This document shows, piece after piece, positions 35,571 through 45,140 of a stretch of DNA of 64,000 bases. Origin of the DNA: JBNAGF01 sp049801055. Its GTDB lineage: Bacteria > Pseudomonadota > Alphaproteobacteria > Rhodobacterales > Rhodobacteraceae. A program made the translations under genes and the position numbers. Under the pieces are notes generated by a model, which made no database searches, was not told the origin of the DNA, and saw only the letters and a program-made list of their open reading frames with translations. Each line of letters starts with the position of its first letter. The stretch's first letter is position 1. The DNA is taken from NCBI RefSeq assembly GCF_049801055.1, contig NZ_JBNAGF010000001.1:372001-436000 (forward strand), in the 5' to 3' direction.

Positions 35571-36176
35571 ATGAACGGTCAATCTGATGCTAGGGGCCTC
35601 GCGGCTGAAATCGCCCGGTGCAAGATCTGTGCGACCCGTTTTGCGGCGACAAAGACTGCGCATGCTCCGCGACCAGTCGTCTGGTACAGGCCGGGTGTTC
35701 GGATACTCGTCGCAGGGCAGGCACCAGGGCTTCGCGTGCATGAAAGCGGCAGGCCCTTCGATGATCGGTCCGGCGATCGGCTGCGGGATTGGCTGGGCAT
35801 GGATAAGGCCGAATTCTATGACCGCGATCGGGTGGGGGTCCTGCCGACCGCCTTTTGCTTTCCCGGCTACAACGCGGCAGGATCCGACTTACCTCCGCCA
35901 CCGGTGTGCTGGAAGACATGGCACGCCCGAGTGCTTGAGGAGATCGGCCCGGTCCCCTTGCGGGTGATCGTCGGAGGCTATGCGATAAAGAAGCATCTGG
36001 GGGATTCCCGCCCGGTCACCGAGGCTGTGGCCGACTGGAATGCGCGGCCAAATGGGACATTTGTTTTGCCGCACCCGTCTTGGCGCAATACCGGTTGGTT
36101 GAAGCGAAACCCGTGGTTTGGTGATGAAATCCTTCCAGCGCTGCGCGAGGCGGTGAGACAGGTGCTGGCGGATTGA
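35571..36176 (+). CDS. Uracil-DNA glycosylase superfamily protein
   Basis: A 201-aa UDG-fold protein. Motif 1-like GQAPG is at residues 49-53 and the motif 2-like HPSWRN near 168-173. An N-terminal C17-x2-C20 pair resembles part of the Fe-S site of family 4/5 UDGs, but other cluster cysteines are not obvious. Substrate specificity unknown. The ATG at 35571 follows GAGGGGAG. Confidence 0.8.
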   Translation: MNGQSDARGLAAEIARCKICATRFAATKTAHAPRPVVWYRPGVRILVAGQAPGLRVHESGRPFDDRSGDRLRDWLGMDKAEFYDRDRVGVLPTAFCFPGYNAAGSDLPPPPVCWKTWHARVLEEIGPVPLRVIVGGYAIKKHLGDSRPVTEAVADWNARPNGTFVLPHPSWRNTGWLKRNPWFGDEILPALREAVRQVLAD

Positions 36177-36250
36177 CCTCTCCGGGCTTGTAAACCGGGC
36201 AATTGCGCCCTAACCCGCTGGGTCAAGGCCGCACTGCTTGAGGAAGCCCC

Positions 36251-37039
36251 ATGACCGAAACGACCGCGCTTGATACTGCTCATGCAGCGATGCAGAACGC
36301 GCCGGACAACGACGCCGCGCGCCTGCGCTTCTTCGAGAGACTGGCCGATTGCGAATTGTTCCTCATGCTGAGCCACGAAGCGAAGGGAGAGAACCTGTCG
36401 CCTGAACTCTTCGAGTTGGCAGACGGGCGCTTTGTTCTTGCCTTTGATCGCGAAGAGAGGCTGGCGCAGTTTGCAGGAAACCCCGCGCCTTATGCAGCGC
36501 TTTCGGGGCGTGTGTTGGCTGGAATGCTGGCAGGGCAGGGGATCGGTTTGGGACTCAACCTCGAGGTGGCACCCAGTTCCATCCTGATCCCGTCCGAGGC
36601 CTTGTCATGGTTGCAGGAAACACTCGGACACGGGCCACAGGAAATTGAGGCAACCCTTGCTGAAGTCACCGCCCCGCGAGGACTGCCGGAGGTTCTGTTG
36701 GCTGCACTGGATACCAAGCTGGCCACAGCGACGGGGTTGGCGGCGGGGGCCTACCTTGTCGGGGTGAGCTACCGCGACGGCGGGCAGGGGCACATGTTGG
36801 GGTTTGTCGATACAGTCGAAGGGGCAGAGGGGGCGCTGGCCAAGGCTGCATCGGAGGCGCTCACCTTTACCGGGATCGAGGCCGGCGCGATGGATGTTGG
36901 TTTTTTCGCCGCCAAGGACCCAGTTGCCGCAAAGCTGGCAAAAGTTGGCGTTCGGTTCGATCTGCCACAACCCGAGGTCCGGGCTTTTGGCCCCAAGGCA
37001 CCGGGGACGGACCCGGATGCGCCTCCGAAATTGAAGTAG
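36251..37039 (+). CDS. SseB family protein
   Basis: A 262-aa soluble protein matching the SseB N-terminal domain family (PF07179): DAARLRFFERLADCELFLML, then ELADGRFVLAFDREERLAQFAG and a C-terminal SseB-C-like domain. The E. coli SseB connection to serine sensitivity is loose and no biochemical role is established. It ends at a bidirectional hairpin shared with yghU. Confidence 0.82.
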   Translation: MTETTALDTAHAAMQNAPDNDAARLRFFERLADCELFLMLSHEAKGENLSPELFELADGRFVLAFDREERLAQFAGNPAPYAALSGRVLAGMLAGQGIGLGLNLEVAPSSILIPSEALSWLQETLGHGPQEIEATLAEVTAPRGLPEVLLAALDTKLATATGLAAGAYLVGVSYRDGGQGHMLGFVDTVEGAEGALAKAASEALTFTGIEAGAMDVGFFAAKDPVAAKLAKVGVRFDLPQPEVRAFGPKAPGTDPDAPPKLK

Positions 37040-37047
37040 GCTTGTAT

Positions 37048-37073
37048 CGGACGGGCAGGAAGTTGCCCGTCCG
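37048..37073. terminator. Bidirectional hairpin between sseB-like and yghU genes
   Basis: A perfect 10-bp stem, CGGACGGGCA (37048-37057) with TGCCCGTCCG (37064-37073), and a 6-base loop. It sits between two convergent stop codons. No clear T-run on either side. Confidence 0.65.
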
Positions 37074-37087
37074 GGACGGCGGAAAGT

Positions 37088-37966
37088 TTACTCTGCCGCA
37101 GGTTCCAGCTTGTCCTGTGTGCGGGTCTCGAAATCGCTGGCATCGTGCCGTTCGCGCAGCTGAAACTGCAATTCCCCAAAGGCCCGATTGACCATGCGCC
37201 CTCGGCTTACTGCCGGGCGTGCGTCGATCGCTTCTGCCCAGCGCAACACGTTCTTGTAGCTTGTCACGTCGAGGAACTCGGCGGCGTTGTAGAGACGCCC
37301 CAGAACCAACTGCCCATACCAAGGCCAGATCGCGATATCGGCGATGGTGTAGTCCTCGCCCGCAATGTAGGTCTTGTTCGCCAGTTCGCGGTCCAGAACG
37401 TCAAGCTGGCGCTTGGCCTCCATGGCAAAGCGGTTGATGGGATATTCCCATTTTTCAGGCGCATAGGCGTAGAAATGCCCGAATCCACCGCCCAGATAGG
37501 GCGCGCTGCCCATCTGCCAGAACAGCCAGTTCAGAGTCTCGGTTCGGGCCGGTCCCTCCTTGGGAAGGAATTCTCCGAACTTCTCGGCCAGGTGCATCAG
37601 GATTGATGCGCTTTCAAAGACACGCAAAGGTTCCTGCCCTGAACGGTCCATCAGGGCCGGGATTTTGGAGTTCGGATTGATGTCGACAAAATCCGATCCG
37701 AATTGGTCACCCTCGCCGATGTTGATCAGCCATGCGTCATACTCGGCACCCTCGTGACCCTTTTCCAGCAGTTCCTCGAACATCACGGTAACCTTGACAC
37801 CGTTCGGCGTGGCCAGCGAGTAAAGCTGGAAGGGATGCTTGCCTACAGGCAGTTCCTTGTCATGCGTCGCCCCCGCAATGGGTCGGTTGATCGAGGCAAA
37901 CTGACCACCGCTTTCCTGTTCCCATGTCCAGACTTTTGGCGGGGTGTATGTTGGTTGATCGCTCAT
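37088..37966 (-). CDS. yghU: Glutathione-dependent disulfide-bond oxidoreductase YghU
   Basis: A 292-aa member of the YghU/Nu-class glutathione transferases, which reduce disulfides with two glutathiones bound. Long N-terminal extension (YTPPKVWTWEQESGGQFASINRPIAG) is diagnostic, followed by the thioredoxin fold (PFQLYSLATPNGVKVTVMFEE) and the GST C-terminal helical domain. Single gene, convergent with sseB. Confidence 0.92.
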   Translation of the reverse strand: MSDQPTYTPPKVWTWEQESGGQFASINRPIAGATHDKELPVGKHPFQLYSLATPNGVKVTVMFEELLEKGHEGAEYDAWLINIGEGDQFGSDFVDINPNSKIPALMDRSGQEPLRVFESASILMHLAEKFGEFLPKEGPARTETLNWLFWQMGSAPYLGGGFGHFYAYAPEKWEYPINRFAMEAKRQLDVLDRELANKTYIAGEDYTIADIAIWPWYGQLVLGRLYNAAEFLDVTSYKNVLRWAEAIDARPAVSRGRMVNRAFGELQFQLRERHDASDFETRTQDKLEPAAE

Positions 37967-38253
37967 GTCGCGCGGCTTCCTTCAATCCTTGGGGGTCGGG
38001 CAATTTCACCCAATTCGAGCTAATATCGCGCGGATCAAAGTCCAATCGCGGCTCATGCACAAGCCCTGTGCGGGTATGCTGAAACATTTCTGCCGGTTTC
38101 CATCACGAAATCGCGACCACAGTAACAGCCCGGTGAGCCCCCCTTCGCAAGATCGATGCGATGCATATTCTCGACAATTAGCAGCGGCCGGGTCTTTTCT
38201 GCATCCGGTCCTCGAAACGGTAACCTATGACACATCAGTGAGGATCCTCGAAT

Positions 38254-38772
38254 ATGAAACGTTTTGCCCTGGCCTTTGCCACTGCTGCCGCCCTTGGTTT
38301 ACCTGCGTTTGCTGGTGAACAGTTCGTCGACCAGACCGGGTATGCGGCGTCAGGTTACGATGTCGTGGCTTATCGCAATCTTCCACAATCCAAGGTCGGT
38401 TCGCCGCAACCCGAAGGCATAAAAGGCAATAGCTCGATCACCGCTGACTACAACGGCGCAACCTGGGCGTTTTCGTCCGAAGAGAATCGCGACAAGTTCC
38501 TGAGCAATCCAGCCCACTTTGCCCCGCAATTCGACGGTCACTGTGCTTATGGCGTATCCAAGGGCGGGAAGGTCCCCGGGAACCCGAACTTGTGGCGCAT
38601 TGTGGACGACAAGCTGTATCTAAACATCACCAAGAACGTCGTCAGCTTCTGGGAGGAGGATATTCCCGGAAACATCAATCTCGCCGATGGCAACTGGTCG
38701 GGAATCGAGGGCAACCCGGCATCTGAAAACCCGATCCCCAAGTTTACTTCGGAGGCGCCTGTCAAGAACTGA
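38254..38772 (+). CDS. Periplasmic YHS domain-containing protein
   Basis: A 172-aa exported protein: signal peptide 1-20 (ATAAALGLPAFAG) then a YHS-like domain (YAASGYDVVAYR ... ATWAFSSEENRDKFLSNPAHFAPQFDGHCAYG). YHS domains often bind metal; the single Cys in HCAYG and nearby His could take part. Function unknown. A hairpin terminator follows. Confidence 0.85.
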   Translation: MKRFALAFATAAALGLPAFAGEQFVDQTGYAASGYDVVAYRNLPQSKVGSPQPEGIKGNSSITADYNGATWAFSSEENRDKFLSNPAHFAPQFDGHCAYGVSKGGKVPGNPNLWRIVDDKLYLNITKNVVSFWEEDIPGNINLADGNWSGIEGNPASENPIPKFTSEAPVKN

Positions 38773-38825
38773 GGCCCCGAGATATCAAACTGGCGCCCGA
38801 TCGATCCGGGTTCTCGAAACGATGA

Positions 38826-38851
38826 CTGCATGGCAATGATCTGCCATGCAG
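38826..38851 (+). terminator. Hairpin after the YHS-domain gene
   Basis: A perfect 10-bp stem, CTGCATGGCA (38826-38835) with TGCCATGCAG (38842-38851), 6-base loop, followed by CTTGCTTTG. It lies 54 bp past the stop. Confidence 0.65.
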
Positions 38852-38999
38852 CTTGCTTTGAAAGCCGTATTGGAGTTTCCTAAGCGGTGCTAGACTTTCG
38901 GCGGAGAGGGGCCGTGGAGAAGAACAACTTGATGGTTGGGTGCTCCTCCGGGTTGGCGTGATCCCTTCTCAAGTTCAGTTGTTCAAAGGTTTTTCCGTG

Positions 39000-40481
39000 A
39001 TGCCCCGAGCTTCGAAAATTTCCCTAAAATCGATCTCTGGAGCTTGCGTTGCCGCAGTAATGGCAACCAGCGGCCCCGCCAATTCCCAGGACTCAACCGT
39101 TGTCTCCGACCGGGAGCCGATCGTCGTTTATGACGAGTCGGAACTAAACCCCAGAGAACCCTCCTATGAATGGGAGGGGCCGGCTCTTTTGAGGGATATT
39201 CGCGTGATCGATGGTTTGGGCAACGCGCCGGTCGAGGCGCAGGATGTTCTGGTTGCAGATGGAAAGATTGCCGGTGTCGGTCCAACTGGCAGTTTGGATT
39301 TACCCGAAGGCACCAGGATTTTGGAGGGCACTGACCTGACCGTCATGCCCGGGCTAATTGACAGCCACCACCATCTGGTTGGAGGTTGGCGCGGCGGCAA
39401 CGACAATGGTTACAGGCAGGTCGAAATCAAATGGGCGCTGCTCGCAGATCTGTATAACGGTCTGACACATGTATTCGATATCGGAAACATCCCGGATATC
39501 GCAGACGACACCCGCGATATGGTTGAGGCCGGTCTGTGGATGGGACCAGATGTAACAATCTCAAGCTGGTATTACGAAACTGCCCCTGTCGGAGCAGTCG
39601 GAGCCAACATGCTTCTGACCCGCCCCGACTATGGCCTTATTTCCGCCGAACTGGCCAAAATGAAAGAGATCTATGATGTCGAAATGATCAAGTGCCATGT
39701 TGGGATGAACACCCAGATTCTCCGCCTGCTGGTCAAGGCGGCGCATGATCAGGACATGCGGGTCGTTTGCGATCTATGGCACAACAACGGAAATCCATGG
39801 ATCGCGGCGCAGACGCATCTGGACGGATACGCCCACAATACGTTTACCGCGTTGGAGCCGACCTTGAGAGATGCCGAAATCTTGCGGGACGAAGGGGTTT
39901 TTGTTCTTACAACCACTGTTCTGATGGACCTGTTCACGCGAGAGCGGATCAAGTTGGGGGGAATGGACTATACCGAGGGTAACCCCCTGATCGAGAATGT
40001 GACCCCACCGCATTATCTCGAAGCCCACAACGATCCCGAGCAACTGAACGGGACGATGGATCGGTATCATGGCCTGACCGACGCAATTTTGAGCGACGTG
40101 GCCGACAACGAAGAGATCCGGCGACGGGCGGTCCGGTTCATTCAGGTGGCGGTTGAGGCCGGAACCATGATCGGATTGGGAACCGACGCACCGTACCCGA
40201 CGGTTTGGCCGGGGGAGTCCATGCATCGGGAAATGGAAATCTGGGTGAATGAGGCCGGGATCGACCCGGTTCGCACCATCCGTGCTGCCACGGGGGACAA
40301 CGCCAAGATCCTGAAAATCGACGACCGCACGGGTGCCGTTCTTCCGGGATTGGAGGGGGATCTGCTGGTGGTGCGGGGCAATCCTGCTGAAAACATCTCG
40401 GACACGCGAAACATCGTGCATGTCTTTACCAATGGAAAACTTGTCGACCGCGAGTCCCTGACCCGGCAGTGGCGGAATTGA
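39000..40481 (+). CDS. Secreted amidohydrolase family protein
   Basis: A 493-aa metal-dependent hydrolase with a cleavable signal peptide (GACVAAVMATSGPANSQ). Metal-site features: MPGLIDSHHHL, the His in KCHVGMN, GYAHN, and the Asp in GLGTDAPYP; the C-terminal beta domain returns as LEGDLLVVRGNPAENISD. It belongs to the imidazolonepropionase-like group; substrate unknown. The ATG at 39000 is chosen because it places the signal peptide at the N-terminus; the frame starts at 38940. Confidence 0.85.
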   Translation: MPRASKISLKSISGACVAAVMATSGPANSQDSTVVSDREPIVVYDESELNPREPSYEWEGPALLRDIRVIDGLGNAPVEAQDVLVADGKIAGVGPTGSLDLPEGTRILEGTDLTVMPGLIDSHHHLVGGWRGGNDNGYRQVEIKWALLADLYNGLTHVFDIGNIPDIADDTRDMVEAGLWMGPDVTISSWYYETAPVGAVGANMLLTRPDYGLISAELAKMKEIYDVEMIKCHVGMNTQILRLLVKAAHDQDMRVVCDLWHNNGNPWIAAQTHLDGYAHNTFTALEPTLRDAEILRDEGVFVLTTTVLMDLFTRERIKLGGMDYTEGNPLIENVTPPHYLEAHNDPEQLNGTMDRYHGLTDAILSDVADNEEIRRRAVRFIQVAVEAGTMIGLGTDAPYPTVWPGESMHREMEIWVNEAGIDPVRTIRAATGDNAKILKIDDRTGAVLPGLEGDLLVVRGNPAENISDTRNIVHVFTNGKLVDRESLTRQWRN

Positions 40482-40534
40482 TCTGTTCAATTTGACTGGG
40501 TTAATCTGTTTGACCGGGTCAATCTGACTGACAA
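40481..40534 (+). repeat. Degenerate short tandem repeat after the amidohydrolase stop
   Basis: Three successive units begin ATCTG: ATCTGTTCAATTTGACTGGGTTA (40481), ATCTGTTTGACCGGGTCA (40504) and ATCTGACTGACA (40522). The shared core is ATCTG..TTGAC(T/C)GGGT. Units differ in length (23, 18, 12). Confidence 0.4.
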
Positions 40535-40661
40535 TCGGGAACCAACCGCGCAGCGTTGATAATTCGGCAGAGCTCGAACCCACAGGCACTTCGGCAGTTG
40601 ATCGCAACAGAAAAGGCCGCGCTATCAACGCGGCCAAGCTTGCAAAAATGGTGTCCGCCCC

Positions 40662-41240
40662 TCAGCGCCGCCTGTCGCGGCGTGCGCTCATCGGCTGGAA
40701 CGCAACGCCCACATGGGCTTCGCAATAAGGTTTGCCCTGCTGAACCGGCAGCCCGCAGAACCAGAAATCTTCGGTGGCCGGATCGCCAACCGGCCATTTG
40801 CAGGTCCGTTCCGTAAGCTCCATGAGGTTGAGCTTTTTGGCCTTCTTTTCGACTTCGTTGACCTTGGCCAGAGCCTCTGGGCTGATCTCGTTTGCCGACG
40901 GCTGTGGCGGCAACGGCTGACCTGCGGGAATAATCTGTTTACGTGCCGGAATCGGCGTTGGCTTGGCCTCTGCTGCCGGAGCAGCCTGTGCCGTCGGGCG
41001 TGCCGGTTCGGTCTTGGGCTTCGCCTTGGCCTCTGCTTTGGGCGCGGCGGCAGGCTTTTCTTTCGGCTCCGACTTGGTCGAGCCGCCGCCGGAGGCCCGG
41101 TTGGAAAGGCCCAGACGGTGCACCTTGCCGATCACCGCGTTGCGGGTCACTCCGCCAAGCTCCTTGGCGATCTGGCTGGCCGATTGGCCTTCGCCCCACA
41201 TTTTCTTGAGCAGTTCGACGCGCTCGTCAGTCCAGGACAT
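40662..41240 (-). CDS. gcrA: GcrA family cell cycle regulator
   Basis: A 192-aa alphaproteobacterial regulator that binds RNA polymerase sigma70 and promoters carrying methylated GANTC sites. The conserved N-terminal DNA-binding domain (SWTDERVELLKKMWGEGQSA, residues 2-21, then KVHRLGLSNRASG) is followed by a long Ala/Pro/Lys linker (about 55-110) and the C-terminal polymerase-binding part (CKWPVGDP ... FWFCGLPV ... YCEAH). The ATG at 41240 fits the family N-terminus. The methylase CcrM is not in the window. Confidence 0.95.
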   Translation of the reverse strand: MSWTDERVELLKKMWGEGQSASQIAKELGGVTRNAVIGKVHRLGLSNRASGGGSTKSEPKEKPAAAPKAEAKAKPKTEPARPTAQAAPAAEAKPTPIPARKQIIPAGQPLPPQPSANEISPEALAKVNEVEKKAKKLNLMELTERTCKWPVGDPATEDFWFCGLPVQQGKPYCEAHVGVAFQPMSARRDRRR

Positions 41241-41801
41241 GGCTTGCCTTTCAAAGCTGAAAAGCGGCCCCACAAGCGGCCGCCTTCGGAAATTTCTATC
41301 GGGCTCCTATTCTAATCACTGCGGGCCGAGTTACAAGCCGTGTCCGTCTCGGAACGCCAAGTGCAACTGTCAGGACCTGCGCGACTTCGCTGCCGACGGA
41401 TCTTGCCCAAGGCAGAGATATCAAAAATGCCCGGCTCGCGGCACCGGCGGGACCCGGGCAGCAGCGCATCAAGCGGCGTGCGGGCAATGGGCGCGACATG
41501 TATGACCGCTGTCGCCTGAAATGGTCAGATTGAATGTTCTCTTTGCGCAATTGGGGTTTTCAAGGGCCGAATCCTTCGCTATGGGCTGTGCTCATGGTCA
41601 AACAGGCTCATATCCCTGCGCTCCGACGCCGACGCCGTTCCGCCTGATCGCGGACCTTTTGATCCCTGGTGTCTCCCCTCGTTCGTGGAACCACACCGAA
41701 ACCAAGCAAACCAGTTGACGACCTGCCCACCCGTGTCCCAAACCGTGATTCACCCAGTTGTTTCACCCGATGGGCACCAAGAGATGAAAAAGGATGATCC
41801 G
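41241..41801. other. Divergent intergenic region gcrA/argD
   Basis: A 561-bp gap. No convincing gene: a 65-codon plus-strand frame from 41521 has no recognisable feature. Promoters for gcrA and argD must lie here, but I could not identify them with confidence. Confidence 0.4.
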
Positions 41802-42989
41802 ATGATCCCGTCCGTTCTGCCGACTTATAACCGCGCGCCGCTCAATTTCGTGAAAGGCGAAGGTGCCTGGCTGATCGAGGCGGATGGCCGACGCTTTCTG
41901 GATCTCGGTGCCGGGATCGCGGTGAATGCGTTGGGCCATGCCCATCCGGACTTGGTCAAGGCTCTGACCGATCAGGCGAACGCGCTTTGGCACGTGTCGA
42001 ACCTCTATCAGATTCCACAACAGCAGGCGCTTGCTGACAAACTGGTGGAGCATTCATTTGCTGACACTGTGTTCTTCACGAACTCAGGCACTGAATCCTG
42101 CGAACTCGCCGTCAAGATGGCCCGCAAGTACTTTTACGATAACGGCCAGCCGGAGCGTGTGGATATCATTACATTTGACGGCTCGTTCCACGGCCGGTCT
42201 TCGGCGGGCATCGCTGCGGCCGGGTCCGAAAAGATGACCAAGGGTTTTGGCCCGATGTTGCCGGGTTTTGTTCATCTGACCTTTGGCGATCTGGATGGTG
42301 TGACCGATGCAATCACCGAGCGGACGGCTGCGATTCTGATCGAACCCGTGCAGGGTGAAGGCGGTATCCGCCCGGTGCCTGACGCCGAGTTGAAGGCGCT
42401 GCGCCAGATCTGCGATGACCACGGCCTGCTGTTGATCCTCGACGAAGTGCAGTGCGGAGTCGGTCGTACCGGCCGGCTGTTTGCACATGAGTGGGCCGGC
42501 ATCACTCCGGATATCATGATGGTCGCCAAAGGGATCGGAGGCGGCTTCCCGTTGGGTGCAGTGCTCGCCACCGAAAAGGCGGCCAGCGGCATGACGGCCG
42601 GAACACATGGGTCAACCTATGGCGGCAACCCGTTGGGCTGTGCCGTGGGATGCGCTGTGATCGACCGCGTCGCCGACCCTGCCTTTCTTGCCGAGGTCAA
42701 TCGCAAGGCGGGACTGCTCCGCCAGAAGCTCGAAGGCTTGGTCGCCGCCCATCCTGACATCTTCGAAGAAGTTCGCGGAACGGGTCTGATGCTTGGCCTC
42801 AAGTGCAAGCCAGCCAACACCGATTTGGTCGGCGCCGGTTATGACAACATGGTCATAACCGTTCCTGCTGCCGACAACGTGATCCGGCTGCTGCCACCTC
42901 TGACGTTGAGCGATGAGGACATCGCCGAGGCGTTGACGCGCCTCGATAAAGCTGCGGTACAGGTTTCGAAGCAACTCGAAACCGCCTGA
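41802..42989 (+). CDS. argD: Acetylornithine transaminase
   Basis: A 395-aa class III PLP aminotransferase that converts N-acetylglutamate semialdehyde to N-acetylornithine in arginine synthesis. The PLP lysine is K243 (MVAKGIGGGFPLG), with D214 (LILDEVQ) contacting the pyridine ring. The ATG at 41802 has AAGGA 8 bases upstream; an in-frame ATG at 41784 is possible. Followed 72 bp later by argF, so the two form an arginine operon. Confidence 0.94.
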   Translation: MIPSVLPTYNRAPLNFVKGEGAWLIEADGRRFLDLGAGIAVNALGHAHPDLVKALTDQANALWHVSNLYQIPQQQALADKLVEHSFADTVFFTNSGTESCELAVKMARKYFYDNGQPERVDIITFDGSFHGRSSAGIAAAGSEKMTKGFGPMLPGFVHLTFGDLDGVTDAITERTAAILIEPVQGEGGIRPVPDAELKALRQICDDHGLLLILDEVQCGVGRTGRLFAHEWAGITPDIMMVAKGIGGGFPLGAVLATEKAASGMTAGTHGSTYGGNPLGCAVGCAVIDRVADPAFLAEVNRKAGLLRQKLEGLVAAHPDIFEEVRGTGLMLGLKCKPANTDLVGAGYDNMVITVPAADNVIRLLPPLTLSDEDIAEALTRLDKAAVQVSKQLETA

Positions 42990-43061
42990 TCCTTTTCTTG
43001 TTCAAGAGTTCCGGGGCCGGCGTGGACCGCTTGAGCCCCGGCAATCAAAAGCGATATAGAC

Positions 43062-43988
43062 ATGAACCATTTTCTAGATATCCACAAAACCGAAGCTGAC
43101 GAGCTGCGGTTCATGATCGATCAGGCCGGTGCAATGAAAAAGGCACGCCTCGGTCGTCCAAAGGCGGCGCTGGATGACGACCAGCCGCTCTCGGGTCGGA
43201 TGGTCGCGCTGATTTTCGAGAAACCGTCAACCCGAACCCGCGTTTCCTTTGATGTAGGAGTGCGGCAGATGGGCGGTCAGACCATGCTGTTGTCAGGCAA
43301 GGACATGCAGTTGGGACATGGTGAAACCATCGCCGATACCGCCCGGGTTCTCAGCCGGTATGTGGACATGATCATGATCCGGACATTCGACGAAACCATC
43401 CTGACCGAGATGGCCGAATTTGCCGATGTGCCTGTCATAAACGGGCTGACAGATCGCACCCATCCTTGCCAGATCATGGCGGACGTCCTGACCTTCGAAG
43501 AGCATCGCGGCCCGATCAAGGGCAAGAAGGTGGTGTGGACAGGCGACGGTAACAATGTCTGTGCATCATTCCTGCACGCGGCCGGGCAGTTCGGTTTCGA
43601 TTTCATATTCACTGGGCCGGCGCAGTTTGATCCGGAAGAGGAGTTTCTTGGTTACGCCCGTTCCAGGGGCTCCAAAGTGGTTGTCGAACGCGACGCCTTC
43701 AAAGCCGTCGAAGGTGCTGATCTGGTGGTCGCCGACACCTGGGTTTCGATGCACGATGCGCAATCGGCAAAGGAGCGTCGCCACAACCTTTTGCGCCCTT
43801 ATCAGGTCAATGCCGAACTGATGTCGCACGCCAAACCGGACGCGCTTTTCATGCATTGTCTGCCCGCACATCGTGAAGAGGAAGCAACCTCCGAGGTGAT
43901 GGACGGGCCGCACTCGGTCATCTTCGATGAAGCCGAGAACCGCCTGCACGCGCAAAAGGCAGTAATGCGCTGGTGCCTCGGGGTCTGA
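43062..43988 (+). CDS. argF: Ornithine carbamoyltransferase
   Basis: A 308-aa enzyme that joins carbamoyl phosphate and ornithine to give citrulline. The carbamoyl-phosphate site STRTR is at residues 56-60, HPCQ mid-chain and HCLPAHR near the end. It uses the product of CarAB, whose large subunit is at 14921-18265. Second gene of the argD-argF unit. Confidence 0.96.
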   Translation: MNHFLDIHKTEADELRFMIDQAGAMKKARLGRPKAALDDDQPLSGRMVALIFEKPSTRTRVSFDVGVRQMGGQTMLLSGKDMQLGHGETIADTARVLSRYVDMIMIRTFDETILTEMAEFADVPVINGLTDRTHPCQIMADVLTFEEHRGPIKGKKVVWTGDGNNVCASFLHAAGQFGFDFIFTGPAQFDPEEEFLGYARSRGSKVVVERDAFKAVEGADLVVADTWVSMHDAQSAKERRHNLLRPYQVNAELMSHAKPDALFMHCLPAHREEEATSEVMDGPHSVIFDEAENRLHAQKAVMRWCLGV

Positions 43989-44075
43989 GGCTGCCCTGCC
44001 GTCACCCCAACCGGTCGGGCCTTGCCCCTTTCGCAATCCGGCTCCAAGCTGTGTCAAAGAACCAGCGGAGGGGCC

Positions 44076-45065
44076 ATGAAGATCACCATTGCCGGAGCAG
44101 GCGCCATAGGGTGTTTCACCGGCGCACTTCTATCGTCCCGGCACTCGGTTACCCTGCTGGGCCGTCCCTATGTTCTAGATCCGGTTCGGCAGAACGGGCT
44201 GCATGTAACCGACTTTGGCGGTCTGGATGAACATGTCCCTGCCGATCAGATTGCGACATCGACCTGCGCGGACAGTCTTGCAGGAGCCGATCTTGTCATC
44301 GTGACAGTCAAATCCGGTGGCACCGCTTCCATCGCCGAAGACATCGCCGGCCATGTCTCGCCTGATACGCCAGTGTTGTCATGGCAGAATGGCCTGAAGC
44401 CGGTTCAGGACCTGCGCAGCAAACTGCCACGTCACGATGTTCGCGCGGGCATGGTTCCATTCAACGTGGTCCCGAAAGGTGCGGGCCACTACCATCGGGC
44501 GACCTCGGGCGAGATTGTTATCGAGAACGGTTCCGGGGAATTGCCCGGCGCGCTTGATGTGCCTCATCTACCGGTTCTTGGCAGCGACCGGATCGCGGCG
44601 GTGCAATGGGGCAAACTGGTGGTCAACCTCAACAACGCGCTCAATGCCCTGTCTGGTATGACACTCAAACGCCAGCTGCTTGACCGGAACTGGCGGCGAG
44701 TGATGGCGAACCAGATGGCTGAAGCGCTGCGGATACTCAAAACGGCTGGTATCGAAGTTGCCTCGACAACACCGCTTCCTGCGTGGGCAAACCCCTATAT
44801 GCTGCGGCTGCCCACGCCACTGTTTTCGCGCATTGCGGCACGAATGATTACGATCGACCCCGAAGCGCGCACGTCGATGGCGTATGATCTGGAAGCCGGG
44901 CGGAAAACCGAGGTCGCCGATTTGCAAGGCGAAATTCTTACCTTGGCGCAGCGTCACAGCTGCCAGGCGCCGATCTGTTCTCAGGTAATGCAGGCCGTCA
45001 GAGATGCCGAAGGAAAGGGGCCGGGCTGTCCGGGTTTGAAACCCGAGATCTTCGACGCCTCTTGA
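44076..45065 (+). CDS. 2-dehydropantoate 2-reductase family protein
   Basis: A 329-aa NADPH-dependent reductase of the PanE/ApbA family. The Rossmann motif GAGAIG is at residues 7-12 and the C-terminal domain carries KLVVNLNNALNAL and the catalytic-Lys region. It may supply pantoate for coenzyme A, but PanE-like paralogues with other substrates are common. The ATG at 44076 has GCGGAGGGG upstream. It begins 87 bp after argF. Confidence 0.85.
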   Translation: MKITIAGAGAIGCFTGALLSSRHSVTLLGRPYVLDPVRQNGLHVTDFGGLDEHVPADQIATSTCADSLAGADLVIVTVKSGGTASIAEDIAGHVSPDTPVLSWQNGLKPVQDLRSKLPRHDVRAGMVPFNVVPKGAGHYHRATSGEIVIENGSGELPGALDVPHLPVLGSDRIAAVQWGKLVVNLNNALNALSGMTLKRQLLDRNWRRVMANQMAEALRILKTAGIEVASTTPLPAWANPYMLRLPTPLFSRIAARMITIDPEARTSMAYDLEAGRKTEVADLQGEILTLAQRHSCQAPICSQVMQAVRDAEGKGPGCPGLKPEIFDAS

Positions 45066-45100
45066 ACCTGTTGGGGCTCTGCTACACTTTGGCCTGAAAC

Positions 45101-45120
45101 CGGGGCGGTCAGCCCCGTTT
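45101..45120 (+). terminator. Short hairpin after the PanE-like gene
   Basis: CGGGGC (45101-45106) with GCCCCG (45112-45117), a 5-base loop and TTT after. It lies between the PanE-like and gnd genes; weak as a terminator. Confidence 0.45.
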
Positions 45121-45140
45121 GAACCAACGAGCGAGATTGG

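Noticed and set aside
41521..41718. 65-codon plus-strand frame between gcrA and argD
   Set aside because: No ribosome site, no motif, biased toward low-complexity Thr/Pro; likely chance.
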